Positions 38,624 through 52,824 of a DNA stretch of 64,000 nucleotides are shown here, piece by piece. A program made the translations under genes and the position numbers. The stretch spans positions 8,353,713 to 8,417,712 of the forward strand of contig RSEF01000004.1 in assembly GCA_003993805.1 (NCBI GenBank), read 5' to 3'. How positions within the stretch are numbered: position 1 is the stretch's first letter; every line of letters starts with the position of its first letter. The notes under the pieces were generated by a model that was not told the DNA's origin, did no database searches, and saw nothing but the letters and a program-made list of their open reading frames with translations. Origin of the DNA: Himantopus leucocephalus. Lineage: Eukaryota > Chordata > Aves > Charadriiformes > Recurvirostridae.

Positions 38624-38855
38624 TTATAGAATCATAGAATCATTTAGGTTGGAAAAGACCTTTANNNNNNNNNNNNNNNNNNNNNNNNNNNNNNNNNNNN
38701 NNNNNNNNNNNNNNNNNNNNNNNNNNNNNNNNNNNNNNNNNNNNNNNNNNNNNNNNNNNNNNNNCTCCTCAGAAGTCTTGGGCTCCAGACCCTTCACCAG
38801 CTTCGTTGCACTTCTTTGGTCATGCTTCAGCACCTCGATGTCTTTCTTCAGGATT
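38624..38855 (-). mobile_element. CR1 LINE, 3' end fragment
   Basis: Read on the minus strand, the copy ends with AAAGGTCTTTTCCAACC, then AAATGATTCTATGATTCTAT, which is the diagnostic CR1 3' end with its terminal octamer repeat. On the other side of a 100-N gap (38665-38764), the text around 38783-38850, containing 'CCAGACCCTTCACCAGCTTCGTTGC' on the + strand, is also standard bird CR1 3' UTR sequence. Both halves are in the order and orientation expected for one insertion. No ORF2 sequence is present. The outer boundary near 38855 is approximate. Confidence 0.9.
38665..38764. other. Assembly gap of 100 N inside the CR1
   Basis: Exactly 100 Ns between two parts of one CR1 3' region, so the real length is unknown but the missing sequence is probably CR1. 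Confidence 0.95.
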
Positions 38856-41800
38856 TCCCTCAAATTGACCCTGAGGATTTTCCTGCAGGAAGTCAGCTAA
38901 CTTGTTTTCAGGACTTCACTGCATAACATCTACTTTTAGCTTCTGATGGGGAAACATGAACTCAAAGTTGCATGATGTATGATACATACAGAGATGCATG
39001 CATTTCTGTGGTGCTCTAACTGTAAGTTGGGTGACTCGTCATATGGAAAATACAAAAGACAATTTAAAAAAAACCAAACCCATAACACTGACCACCATGA
39101 CTTTTGTTCTCCTTTTCTTTTACATGCTCTCTTTATTCTCCAGTTTTCATTTGTTAGTTTCTTCATTGACTTTAATTAGGCTCTTGCTAGACTTTTGACT
39201 TTGCTTGCTACAGAATAGAGCTTGCAAATCCTCTGCAGCTTTATTCTGAACCTCCAGAAGAAAACGGTGCTTTCCAAATGAGACTTAGAATGACTAGACT
39301 TACATGTATGATTAGATATAGCATCTGAAATGGTTCATATTACTTTTTTTCCAAGATCCCAGGCCCTTTTCCTCTTCTGTCTTGGGGCCTGCACTCTGCA
39401 TTATTGGCCGCAGACTAAAATGTGCCAGTGTTACAAAGGTGCAAGCAGCAGATAGGCAGAACACTTGTTCAGAATAATGTGAATGAGGTTGTTTCTTCAG
39501 GCAAGTATAATGCCTACTCGCCCCCCCAGCTATGATCTAGGGCCAACTACTTGATATAACGGAGAGATGAATATACACTGGGGTGTCTTCCAAAAGAATT
39601 CTTGTCATGGATCCCAACAAATTGTTTCATTATGAAAATTTAATCATTGTGTAGTACAGTGTTCCAAACTTTAAGGTTCTTAGATTTCCATAGAAAAAAT
39701 TAAGGATGTAATTTCTTGACTAAATCTTCCTTTCTCTTATATGTCATTGCATCGCTATTGTAGTACAGGTAATTAGAATCTCAGTGAATTTTTGTAATAA
39801 ATTAAAACACTTCCTAGAGCATGCAAGGACATTTTAGCACAAGGCATTTGTTTGGCAAAACAGGGTAGAGGTGGTCAATGGCTTTTTGACATCATTAGTC
39901 CTAAACTGTCATCAGTACTTAGGCACTTGGGCTGCTTTCACCAATTCTTTGTTTGTGGTCCAGCATCTCTGGTGCTTTGAAGCAGTTGGTGACCATATGG
40001 CACAACAACCTCCAGAGAGTCCTGGGATCGTCACAGTCACTGTAACACAATGACATATTTTTTCTGTTAAGATGTGTAACTTTATAGCTGATGGAAAGCC
40101 TCTGCAAAATGGGAGTTATGCATACATTATTCACAAAGTACAACTTTGCCTGTTCTGTCTGGGCATTGTCATATCCAGTGCACTCAGGAAGAATGCACTT
40201 TTTCTTCTCTTTGCCTTTCTTTGCATCCAGGAGTAAAACCATCATACATGAACCATCCACAGACAGTACAAACACAAGGTGACAAAAGTCCAAAAGATTC
40301 CTTATTTCATTAAATAAACAGTGAAACTTAAAATAAAATAAACACAATGGGCATTTGCATTTTTTCTTGTTTTTGAAGTTCAGATGTGAAAGGGAAACTG
40401 CAAGATGCAAATTAGCTTTTTTTTTTTAGAACCACGTATCTGAGATTGAACTATTGAAATTAGCATATGATTAACTTCCCATAGAACCTGACTTCTTGCT
40501 GCATCCTGTCCCAAGCACATCTCTACAAGGCAACTTCCTAACGTGATATGGCCACGCTCAGTTTCCACCTCTTCTCTGTGTTTTAAGTTTATTGAACACT
40601 CCTTTCTACCTCTTTGAAGTAAATGTTCAAAAGCAATGCACTGAGCCTAACGGCTAGGGACTTATCTTGGATAAAGGTGCAGAGCACTACTGAGCTTCAA
40701 GTATCACAGTCCTCTTAATTGTGTCTGAGTATGCCTGACTGCTGCTCGGTACAATGCACGATACAAAATGCAATCACACGCAATCCATTTTGATAGGTAA
40801 TAACACTGCATAGGTTACAGGAACTGTATAACAGCAGATAGTCAACTGCATGCTGGGGAGTGAAGTAATCCTAGCATATAAAAACGTTTATAGTTTTGTG
40901 ACTTGCATGTTTTTCAACCAGCTGTGTGAATTATTGGGACCACTTAATTATATTTTTGTAATCATTTTCAATTTAAGAATAACTTGGGGGTTCAACTTCT
41001 ATTCTTTACAATATTGTGTTGTAGTTCATCTTACTTTTTGAAAAACTAAACATCTTGGTGAGCCTCTGGTCTCATATATTCAGATGATTCAACATCACAG
41101 TAGTTACCCTATATAAAATCAAGTTGTGTGTATATGTATGAATCTCTTTGGCATCCATATAAACAACTGTCACATAATTCTAGCCTTTTGTAGACCTTGC
41201 TGGGCATAGTACAAAGATGAGGGATGTGTGTAGCCATGAGGAACCACGGAGACTTGATGCAGCCATCCATACATTTCAGACTGTTGACGGCATGCAAGGC
41301 AAGTCTGATTTTTGGAGGGTGTTCCTGAAGTAACACTTAAGTTGTCATGAACATAGTTTCAGAGGCACAGATGCAAACCTGTTCAGATCTCATACAGAGG
41401 GAGGATAAAAGGTACCCACTGATAGCCCAGGGGAACTTGCTTTATGCATTTGTAGTGACACAAATAAGCTCTGCCTCATCTAGCACAGCAGATCATTTAT
41501 AGAGGGAAGTGTTGGAAGTGCCTTCTGTCAAGCAAAAATGTGTGGGATCCCGATTTCTTCTTCCTATGCTTATTAGCAATGAAAGCTGTATATTGACCCT
41601 TATTAATCCTGATTGTGTGGTACCAGTGCATCTTGCAGTATGCTAATGGCATTACAACTGCTATTCTGCTGTGCATTCCCACTTTCTTTGTTCACGTATT
41701 TTAGGAAGATGGCATTCAGGTGTTGCTGACATATTCGCATATCTAGAAACAATATTTTTCTTACTGCAGCTCCTGCTTCAACTCACCATATTCATATGGT

Positions 41801-44800
41801 GAAACGGCTGTAGCTTGATGAACAGACACAAACAGGGAACAGATATAAGAGGGGGGAGGTAACATATAAAAAATGTCATTAAGAGCAGATTCTCTTGACT
41901 TTCCTAAGGAAAAAAAATATACCACAGCATTACTGTGATGGTAAATTATTAAGATAATGCATTATCTTCATTCACTGCAGCCTAAAAGTACTGCAGTGGA
42001 AGCAGCAAAATCCAAACAACTTAAAATGAAAATCAAAATGTTATTGCAAATCATGAGACTGTGAAGGGAAAAAATTACTACAGAGGCAATAAACTCTGTT
42101 ATTGTTTGTGCTGTAAGAGCTTTCTCTAATTTCTTGGGCTAACAAACAATCCCATCTAATTACAGAAACATTCTTCTTGATTAGGCTTGGCTAGTCCTTG
42201 CTTGCATCTTACTGTATCTCATGAACAGATGAACTAAGAGTTCTGGATTGTGTGACAGTCTTGGACAACTGTTGCTGCAAATTTGCATTTTTTAAAAAAA
42301 AAATCTGAACGCAGTTCAGCAGCCTCTGTTTGTACCCTTCCAGGGCATCAGATATCCTACTACATCCCTTTGGGGAAAGCCTTGCGTGGCAAAGAGGATA
42401 AAGAAAAAGAATGGTGTTTCCCAAGTAGCGGTCTCATTCCTCTCATAGCTCCACCAGCAGCCATCAGTCAGCCCTCAAAGCTTGGAGCATTGCTTTACTG
42501 TGCTGGGTGATCCAAATAGGGATGGCTGCTAGCAGTTCTCCAGAGAAACTGAGTACGACCCAAGAGGAGCCCTCTGGCCACGCTGCAGAACTCCAAGCAG
42601 AAAAATGCATTGACAGTGCACTTCAGTGATGGTTCAGGTAGCATTGTCTTTGTGCTGTCTACAGAGAGTCTTACAAACTAGTCAACAGTTTCTAACATCC
42701 TTTGAGTGCAGCGTATTGCATAAGCTGTAGCTGTAATGCTGTGGTAAATGCCCAGTGTGCCTACAACCTCCACCGTGTGCTGAAATGCAGGCCTGGTACC
42801 TAATGCAGTTACTTGGTAATTTCAGGTAACAAACAAAATCTAATATTCTTGAGCAACTGAGTTGAAGCTCTCGGTGTATATTTTCCAACTTAGAAAGAAA
42901 GCAAAACAAAAAGAAGGTATTATAGGGGATTCACTTTGGCTTTACTGTTGCAGTTTTTTTACCTCTCTAAAAATTTCCCCTTAAAAAATCAAAAAAAACT
43001 GATTGTCCCGAAATCTAAAATTCAAACTATTGGGATGTGCCATCTTAACAACTAATATGCCAGTTTAATGACTACCTGTCTCTTTTGTTTTCCTTTGGAT
43101 GTATTACAAAAAGCGTCTCCTCTTTAACTGGAAATCACTCAGAGGGAGAGTCTCAAAACAAGCTATAGATTAACATTGGAGGAATGAGAGCTGTCTCTTG
43201 GTTACATTAAGACTTTTTTTTTTCCTCACGCATAAAATCACTAGTTTAGCAGTTGCTGAGATCTGAACTGTACTGTTGTGTTAACTTAAATATTATATTC
43301 TCCACACTGTGATAGTTAGTTGAACTGAATACGAAAAATACACTATTAAAGGAACCTTTCATAATTTATCTTGATTTTAGTGTCATCTAGATGAGTTTTG
43401 CCATTAATTACACCTGAAAGTCTAATGATTCAATTACACAGAGTGCTTCAAAAATGGTCTTCTTCATTCAATAACCCTTTTTTTCCTTCTTGCAAGGAAC
43501 TGAAAGCCTGCTTTAAGTCTGACCATGTTTAAAGAGTAGGAAATTTGCAATTGATCAATGATGTTATATTGTACAGAAAGACAACTGTTTTGCTAAAGCT
43601 AGCACTGTTTAAGTGGAACATGTTAGGAACTTCCCAGCTAGAAGTTATTTTTTTCTTTGGGAAAGTCAATATATCTAAGTGAAACTAATCAGTTATATTG
43701 TACTTTGATAGTGAAAGGCTGTTCAGGCCCAGCATACGCTCAATGACCCAGAACAGATGAAGAAATTTGGGATTTCAGCCTTGCCACCTGAATGAGGTGA
43801 AGTTGAGTCTCAATGTTCATAGTGACACTACAGATCACTTGGACCTGTAAAGCAGATCCTAACAGCGTTGAGTAGTGTATGCCTGGCAGTAGGGTGTCAC
43901 ATCACCATGAAAATGGTAGTAGCTAACAGGCAACAGTAATTATTTCCTCCTAAATAAATTTCATTTTCAAATTTAATAAAATCCATATATTTCCCCTTTG
44001 TAAAATGCGGTTATAAAATTTTCTGTACTTTAAAATAAAAAGAAAAATATGACATATCAAAAGACCAAAAGACCATTTTCTGGTTTCAGACAGCACATTC
44101 CTCTCAAAAAAAAAAATATTTAATTAAATAGGCAAGAGTGCTGAAGAAGCATTCCGTAAAGCAGGTGAACATTTCACCTGAAAATCACAATTTCAGTGAT
44201 AATAGTGAGATATGATTACAGATAAAGGCAGGAAAGGAGTCATTTAATAGTATTTCAGTTTTCTATCTCTGTTTATCAGTATTATCTTGAATTAAATTAA
44301 TCTATCATTTATTAATAACTTTTTCCTTTTTTCTACTTAAAAAAATACGTTTTATGCAAATATTTGGATTATTTTTGTAAGATCTGTGGCAGTCTGGGCT
44401 TTATGATTTATCACAGTAACACCTGAAAACACTTGTAAATGAAGCTTCTATCAGTGTTTTTCATTCTAAATTCCATTTTTAAGTCAAAGTGATTCATTTA
44501 TTTTTCCTGTACTGTCCTTTCTGAACTGTGATCCAGCATGTCAAGCTATAGACCATGTGAACTTCTGCTGCACAGAAAATGGTATGCCTGCACCTAAAAG
44601 GGCAAATTAATGCCAAGATTATAAATTGCTTCCCAAGCATGAAGATAACATGGATATCAGCCTTGGATGAAATAAACACTAGTCTTGCTTATGTTACTCA
44701 TGCTGCCTGCCATGGTAAGAGCAGTCACCTAATGGAAAAAGCACAGCATTAATAGCTGGGTTATTTGACTTAAATTTTCAGTTCAGCTAACATTTCTAGT

Positions 44801-47800
44801 ATGGGTTTAGGTAAGTAACTGTGTCAGGTTTCCCAGGATAAAAATGGGTATGCCTTCTCTCACTGGAAATACGATGAAGACAGTCCATTTGAATTCTGAG
44901 TCAAGATGACAGGTAACATTTTGAGGCTAAGTACGTTGGTATATGGAAAGTTATGACATTTTGAAGCCAGTATGAATGTCCAGCTTGGAGGGACCTGTAA
45001 GTACTTATAAACACGTGAGATACATAAAATAACAAGATAATGATGAGGAAAAGTAGTGAGATGAGGAAGCTAGCCCAAACTAGTAAAAAATAGTAGGTTT
45101 GGTTATTTCAAGGTACTTAACTTTTCAATCATGAGTAAGACATGAGAGGCATTCTGCATGCCTGTGAGGGGGGCGGGACAGAATCAATCAGGATATATGT
45201 GTACTTCAGGTAATGTTCTGGCTGTGGCAATGAATGGCAATGGCTTCCTGTAGAAGGCCAAATGAGTGCTAGTATGCAGAAAGATAGAGCCTGAGTAAGT
45301 GGGATCAATGCCAGATTTGCTCCCTATGTTATAACTGTGCATTCCAGGCAAGAAGGTGGTCACAAATGAAGTTCTGCTAAAGGATTAAGAGCTCTGTTTA
45401 AAACAGGCTGAGCTGCAGCTCAAATCTAGGTGCATGTGATTAGATTATCAGACAGGCAAAATTGAAGAAAATCAGTCTAGAGTAGAGAAAGCAGCTAATA
45501 AGGATAATTAAATTTAAAAATGAAAATGGTTGCAGACAAAGCAGAGGAGAGAGTGGGAACCAAGGACAGAGTCTTCTGGAAGCCCATGGGGAAATACGGA
45601 GACATAATGAACAATGAAAAAGAGAAAAAGGAAAGGGGGGGGAGATAATCACAGAAAGACAAAAAACTTAAGAAAAAAGAGACAATGAAGATACTGAAGA
45701 CATCTTACAGGTTGTGACAAGATACTCAGTCAGCCTGTGTCCTGAAGAGGAGCTGTCAGCAACATTTTTAAACTGAGAAAACAAAAAGGTTTTCAATCTA
45801 CATACAATTATACCTTAGGATACTAGTTACAACAGAGAACTTTAAATTGAGAATGCAGATTTGCTACATGAAAAATAATGCAACCTGAGTCAAATTCCTT
45901 CTCCCTGATGGATTGTATTTGCTGAAAACAGACAGTAAAGAAATTCTTCTAATATTAAAAGACTTGGTGCTATACTAAATTAAATGAAAGGAATCCTCTT
46001 GATTCCACAGTTTGGACGTTGAGCAGAGGGGTTTTTTTCTGCATTTGACTCAGAATGCAAAAATCTTAAAATATAAACACCTTGGTGAAAACCTATTGGA
46101 AAGTTGCTGTGGGAGCTGCTTGCTTCCATCCCCCCACACCCCTCACCCCCTATAATAGCTCAGTTTGCAAAAAAAAAGTAAAACAAGCAGCTTTCATTTA
46201 GTTCCTTCCTTTACCTCATTGTTGTGGTTGTTTGGTGGGGGTTTTTTTAACGTTCTCGGAGTTTCCTCCATGGACAAGCTATGGGGAGTTTACTTTGCTT
46301 GGCATAATTATTTATGAGTAACTCAGTTTATAAAGTATATGTAAAAGCCATCAGCAATCTGTCATTTTTCATCTGTAGCAAAGTCCCTCATGCTCCCTAA
46401 AGGATAAGGGTCCAAATTCATCCTAATGTAATTTTATTGGCTTACACATCACTGAGGCTTGATGCACTAGACAACAGGACAGATTTAGCCTGTGCGTTCC
46501 TGCACAACATTCAGTAACTTCACTGAAGGCAGTGATACAACACCAAAAATTTGGTGTCTAGGAGAGAAAACCAAAATCAGGCAATCGAACTTAAATCTCA
46601 CTGTAAAACATGTTAGTGGATCCCTCCTCTTTCCCAATGCCCATCTTTTGCTGGCACTGAAATACTTGTCAGGTGTTCATCATACAGCTACTCGTGAATC
46701 AGGATCATGATGTCACTTCTTTCTTCTGGAAACATTTGTTCCACTTTTACATGTCTGAGGGTAGTGTGCGTTGACAGTAGTGATATCATGCAGAAGTTGA
46801 GCAGTGTGAGCTAAGAGCTAGACTAAACAGGTCAGTGAACTTCAGATACTGCTGGGAAGAGAACTGTTGGGAGCGTTGCAGGTATCAGTGGAGATGATAT
46901 TACTGCCTCATAACCTTAGCAAATTAGCCTCTGGATTTTGGATAGGTCAGTGCCTGCTATTAGTACAACAGGGATTTACACCCTTCAGATTTTTTCCTTA
47001 TCTTTTTATACAGCTCTTCTTGAGATCAAAATGCACACCAGAAGGTGTGTTGTAACAACAATGAACAGCCTGACTTAGTGCTCTTATTTCTAGGCTTGAA
47101 CAGAAATAAAATGGTACTTGAGGCCATGGGGATTTGAGTCAGGTGGAATGCTAGTGTCCAGAGAAAGTAAAATAATTTGTTCCCTCAGCCATTTGAAAAA
47201 AAAATCTAAAGAATGTGCCTGCAGGCTAAAACATTATCTTTTCTTCTATTCAGTCTCCAACGAGGGAAAAATGGGAAATAGCAGGTAGCAAAGAGAAAGT
47301 TAGAATATAAATAGTCCACCAAACTCTTATTTTAATTACAGCTGTATATTCTACATGAAAGCTATAGCAAAACCACACAGCACAGGGATCCATAATTATA
47401 CAGATGGGTTTTGTCATTGTCTGGACTGTGGCTGGGTCATAAGATGTCTACTACAAAGATGCTTTTACAATATATTTTTTTTTTAAAATTACACTTATCC
47501 ACCTCTGCAACAATCTGAGAGTTTCAAGGATACTGTAGTAGGGCAGGCTCTTAACTGGCTAAAAGTGCATTAGTTTTTTCTTAGGGACTACTGTTTATCA
47601 CTTGCTAAATACAGTAGGGTTTTTATATTATTCATAAAATTATTGCGTAGTATAATAGTGGTCTTTCTAAAAGTGCTTCCTCTTTATCAGTGATGCCAGT
47701 GAGATTTTAAGAACTTTAATGAACTTTCTAAGCAGCTCTAAAGTTTGGATGCTAATTGTACAATTTCATGTTGGCAAAGCAGGTTAGACCTCAGGATAAC

Positions 47801-49009
47801 TTCAATAACAGACAAAGCAATAAGCGCAGACATTAATATTTTTCATAATAAACCTTGTGGATTTAAGGCAAGAAATAATTTTTTATTTCTCCATCTCCCA
47901 ATCAACTTGAATGATGCAGCTAAAAAGTATTTGTTTATCTCGACTATTCCCAAAGTTGAATTACTTTGGTGCTTTTTGTCATTTTCTTGAGGCTTTTGAT
48001 CTGAATCTGACTTTTGTCTCTGGGATTAGAATTGCAGCCCAACATGGTTTTATAAATGCATATTTTTTTTTCTTTTACATTTACAATATCCAAAATTTTA
48101 TTGTCTTTTTTCACTTTTATTTGTGCTACTGGTCTTATGTAAGTACACAAATTCACCTAAAAGTAAAAGAATATGATAATATGTATTAATCTGATTGATC
48201 TCTTATTACATTTTACTGCTTCTTCCGCTGTACAGCTGCAATTGTTTGGGGGATCATGTAATCAGGGATAAGATCTCTGAAAAGGAAATGAGACAGGAGT
48301 TCATTAGACTAGATGATTTTAATGTAAAGACCCCAAACACTGATGATTTCTTTTAAAGCAAATAAGCATGAAAATGCCAAACTACTATAAAAACCCACAG
48401 TATTTTCTAGTAGTCTCTTTTTACACTTAGTTTTATTTTTATTGAAGATTCTTGGTCCTATTTCATTCTTCTCCTTCATTCTTTTCTGAAGGAAGTTGGT
48501 ACTTCACTTGTTTTCAGTCTGCCCGCTAACTATTGTTTTTGCAGACTTTCTTTCTGAATATTTTCAATATAAATGTGTCTTGAACAAACCTTAGAAATGA
48601 AAATGTTCATTTTATCCCAGGACAGAAATTTTTCTCTGTTGGATGCTTTCACTTGACTTACCGCCCCCTGAAGTTTTAACACATTTTGACAATCGTTCTA
48701 ATTCCAATCTCTAAAAGAAAGAAACATTATTTCACTGTGATTGACAGTGGAAACTTTGCAGTTCATTTCAGAGCTGCAGGTAATTAGTCAGTCATTACAG
48801 TGTGCTTCAGTTAGATGGTAGAACTTAGTACTATTTTGTGAGCTACCCAGTCATAAGGGCATGACAACAATGTGTCATTTGCCAAGGACTGCAAAATGAA
48901 AGCTTTCAGTTTAGCATGGTATAACAAAAAAAATAAACTTTTACAATAAGCTCTGTGTTTTAATGCTGGATCACCTCTGAAACTGCTATCAAACTGTGCT
49001 TTGAGCACA
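38856..49009. other. AT-rich noncoding DNA, no gene confirmed
   Basis: No gene was confirmed. It includes an unexplained minus-strand ORF (39919-40245) and, around 41925-42190 and 44510-44720, unique segments without low complexity that could be conserved noncoding DNA. The C-rich run at about 46131-46150 and G-rich run near 45636-45643 are short. Confidence 0.5.
39919..40245 (-). other. Unexplained 108-codon ORF
   Basis: On the minus strand an ATG at 40245 opens a frame of 108 codons. Without requiring ATG the frame extends upstream to 40410 (163 codons), among the longest uninterrupted frames in the window outside repeats and gaps. The predicted protein has a lysine-rich segment near its start and several cysteines, but no domain I recognise. 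There is no clear splice pair and no poly-A tail of a processed copy. It may be chance, a decayed retrocopy, or an unrecognised exon. Confidence 0.12.
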
Positions 49010-49240
49010 GCGGGGGAGCATTTGATTAACTACCAACAAGAAAGAATCCAGCGAACAATGAGACATCAAAGACGACAGCTTTCTGACAGCATTTATTGAG
49101 CAGTGATTAATGAATGACATAAATGAAGAATGTATAACCTCCAGTATATTTTAGAGGGCTAATCAAGTATCATGAGGTGAAGTTCAAAAGAGTCATTAAC
49201 TGGTAAAAATAAAGAGCATCAACTAAAAAAATACAATTAA
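49010..49240. promoter_or_regulatory. Candidate conserved noncoding element with homeodomain words
   Basis: The segment carries TGATTAAC (49023-49030), TGACAG (49084-49089, a MEIS/TGIF-type word), and TGATTAATGA (49104-49113, paired TAAT half-sites), along with further TAATCA and CATTAA words up to 49200. It has no simple repeats and no ORF. The cluster resembles vertebrate developmental enhancers, but this is inference from motif density in AT-rich DNA, where such words are common. Confidence 0.2.
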
Positions 49241-52200
49241 AATTTCACATTTGCTGTGTTTTAAAAAAGATCAATTGTATAGGGTGACATAACTAATATT
49301 CGTATTGCAACTTTCTTTTGTAATGAAAAGATCTTAGATTAGTTTAATTTTGGGGGAAGATTTATGTTGACTTCAATTAGCATTACAATATCTCTTAAAA
49401 TACTGGCCATGCTTTAATGACAAACAGTCGTTATTTTCTGTCCTTATTTTTTATCATGGCTAGTTACTGTTGAATTTTCAGTGGCAAAACTGAAGAATTT
49501 AAGGAAGAGCAGAAATATTAGAAACGTCAGTCGTCCATAATAAGGGGAGAGGTAATTGAGTATTATGACCACTTAAGCAATTCTTTTGTGCCTTTGGTTT
49601 ATGTCACTTGTAACTAATGGCCCAAATGTGTATGTAACGTATTTCATTGCAATCAGATGCAATGTTCAGACCAGTGCTAATCCTCTTGTTTGCTTATACT
49701 TCTCTCATGCACTGCAAAATCCCATTTGTACTGGCCAAAGTGTGATGTTGTGGTCATGACTTGGTCAGAAGCTCAAAACTGTGAGAAAAGTAAAGCTTGC
49801 CAGTTCTGTGCTGCTTTCCTCCTGGCAGCTGCTTGATGCTGGTGCTCCCCTTCCAGCACATGTTCCTCACCATTCAACAACATGCTCTGCCGTGAATGAC
49901 AATGTGCTCCCTGCGTGGCTTGCTCCTTTCATATTTCATGCTGCATACTCCATCCAGCTGAAGGGAGCCAGCGTTGGAGAGCCTCACATGCAGACATGTA
50001 CCTAGTGGAATTCACAGTTCTGAATTAGGTGCGTAAGTTTCTTTTTCCATGGAGGAAGAGCTGGTAACATGCTTGGATCGAAGCCAGCATGTTAAGTGGT
50101 AGGCTGTGCAATCTACAGAAACAATAGCACGTGCCAGGCACCAAGGTTTGTCTCAATCTTAACCAATTTCTTGGAACTGAACAAGGCGCCCATCCACAGT
50201 TGGAGTGAGGCACAAGCAGTATTTTTCTCACAAAAGGTGGCTACTAGAAGCCCTCTGCTCCCTTTGGCAATAGCACAAAAATGAGGACAGTTGTTGGAAT
50301 TAGGAGAGATCAGATTCAGCTCCCTCCTCTGCCTACAGGGATTGTTAAATCTCTCAGAAGAGTCCTAATTAGTGTGCTATGAAGTGTTCTATGGAAGAAT
50401 GCTCTTGGTCGCTCCTGACGTTATTGCACTTGGCATTAAACAATTAAATCTTTGCTGGAGAAAAGATGCAAGGGAGAGGTGGGGGACAGGAGGGGGAGAG
50501 AGAGCGAGCACACCAGCATGACTTTTAAACATGATGTCTGACAATTTCCAACTTGTATTCTCATTCCTATAAATACACGAACATTTCACACTACATAGTC
50601 ATTGAAGGAGGAAACATGCACCTCCCCATCCCAAGCAGCTCCCTATCTACTACGCAAATCAAATTTTCTTTTAATTAAATGTTAAGAGATTTTTGGGAGA
50701 CTCACAGAAAGTCTGTTGTTGCACATGCTCGTAGCACTTCTTTCCTGCAGGGAGGGTCAGACACCTTCACTGAGCAGAAATGCATTAGTGTCCCTTGGAG
50801 ATAAATCCTTTCAGCTAGGTTGCTGAAGAGTGCAAGGCGTCTCGGAGGGAGACATTTATATAGGTGATCTTGATGCTTCTGAAGTGAAAGTTTAAAGTGA
50901 TAAGGCAGATGTATGGCTGAAGTATTTAATTCGATTAGGAAGCTGTAAGACAGAGGCTTGTATGAGTGCTCCTGAGTGGTGTTTTCTTATTTGGCACATG
51001 ACAACAGGTGGAAAAGAGCTGCTCTATTTGATGTCAATCATGTTGTGACTGAACGACCTATATAGTTCTACTGATATAGCCACTTGAAACTATACAATTG
51101 TAGGGTTCGGGGGGGTGGGGTGTTCTGCTGTGAGAGATTTTTTCTGACTTCAGTGCTGGGTAGTAATATTTTTTTGTGCGTGCTTCTACATATAAAGCAT
51201 ACTAGAAAGATGTGCTTGGGAAACGACTTCTTTGGTGACAATTGTTTAATTGTATCTGTGGTCTCTGTAGGTAGTAGCCTAAGTATATATAGTTTTCACA
51301 AACTGCATATTGAGGCAGTGATGAACATGTTCAAGAATTGTTATTTCTGGGCTTTTTTGTAATGCTTTAATAAGACAAAGTGATACCTGAAGTTAATACT
51401 TTTCTGTGTGAGAATTAATATGTAATCTACTAATAAGAAGTTATCTTGACTCATTCCAAGATAGTAAGCTTTCTGCATTTACCAGAAGTTTTGGGGGCTT
51501 CAGAAAAGAAAGATCTTTACTTGAGAATTCTAGCATTGCCTCAGTCAGGCTAAAAACAATGTTTCACTGCTATCAAACCCAGGAAAAGGCAGTTATAATT
51601 AGTAATGTTAACTGAAGGCTTTCAAAGACTGTTCCAGTCTGAGAAGGCTTCAGGGGTTACGGAGGGCAAGGTCACAGTTCCCAGTGTTACGATCCTATTA
51701 GTACAGAGCACTTAAGCTAATCTGTGCTGTGTTAAGACTAAGTTAACACCAGTGCTCAGAAACGGTGTTGAAAGTTCAATAGGCAGCACTTAAGAGTTGA
51801 TGCGACCTCAGAGCTTCTGCATGGCATGAAAAGCCTCCCTGGCACTGGCAGATACACGTGCCTTATTAAGTGCGCTGGCTGCAGGTGCACCATCATGTTT
51901 TTGAAGAGAACTTGCAGTACAGCAGCTCTAATTGTGCCGTTTGTAGCTAGATATTCAAAGTACCAAATATGCTCTCTTCTACTGAGCTACCTGGCTTGAG
52001 TCTGTCTGGAAATCAAAGTCCATGCATCTTGCTAGACTCATATATACTGATTTGTATTTGAACATAATAATGCTCTCAATTTGGTGTATGGTCTTCAATC
52101 CCTCATTATCCCAAAGGAGGATTCATTTCAGTGACGAAGAAAATTGTCTCTGTATATAATTGTTCTTTTCTGGTATTCCTGTGACTCAAAGGCATATTAT

Positions 52201-52425
52201 AAGTACAAACCAGAAATTTAATATTTTGAGCTAAAGTAACAAATACCAAGGAAAGTTATTAAGCTCCTATTCATCTAAATTCTGGCAAAACCTCTGGTAT
52301 CTTATGGGGATATTCTCCGTCTTCAGCTGTGTTGTAGAAACCAGATGGCGCTACAAAGATTTACCTTTTGCACTGTCTTTATCTGTGATGCTGCATGAAA
52401 TTTAACTCCCAAACTTGAAGGAAAA

Positions 52426-52824
52426 ATGAGTTTAAGTGCTCTAGGTCCAGAAGGTGATGATGATCCCTTCCAGACTCAATATTGCAACACATATTTACTT
52501 TCAGAAGTTCATATTGTGGTAAAGAGGTTATCTTTAACTGACATTAGCATTTGTCACTCAGTGTGGTCACTGTGGAATTTACTGTCTTTAGGTTTGACTA
52601 GTTGTGACTCTATTCCATGTCAAGATGTGCATACAGACAGTAATAAGCAGCCTGCAGTGCTGTCTGCTTGTCCAACCAGGACCACCACCATTCCGCCTGT
52701 CTTAAAGGGCTGCTCTTTGGCTCAGACATTTCTCCAGGCCCTCACATGTGTTATAGGTTTGTTCTATGTGGGCAATCTAAGGAAACCCCTGTCACAGCAA
52801 ACAGCTGCATCATCTCCGACTTAG
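52426..52824 (+). other. 132-codon ORF of unknown significance
   Basis: This is the longest ATG-initiated frame in the window that does not cross Ns. The start has A at -3. The predicted protein shows no recognisable domain, no repeat and no membrane segment of convincing length; cysteine, serine and threonine are frequent, as expected in translated noncoding DNA. There is no CpG-rich promoter upstream. It is most likely a chance ORF. Confidence 0.12.

Noticed and set aside
38454..38900. 148-codon plus-strand ORF and its minus-strand counterpart at 38624-38863
   Set aside because: Both run through the 100-N gap and the CR1 fragment, so the open frame is produced by Ns.
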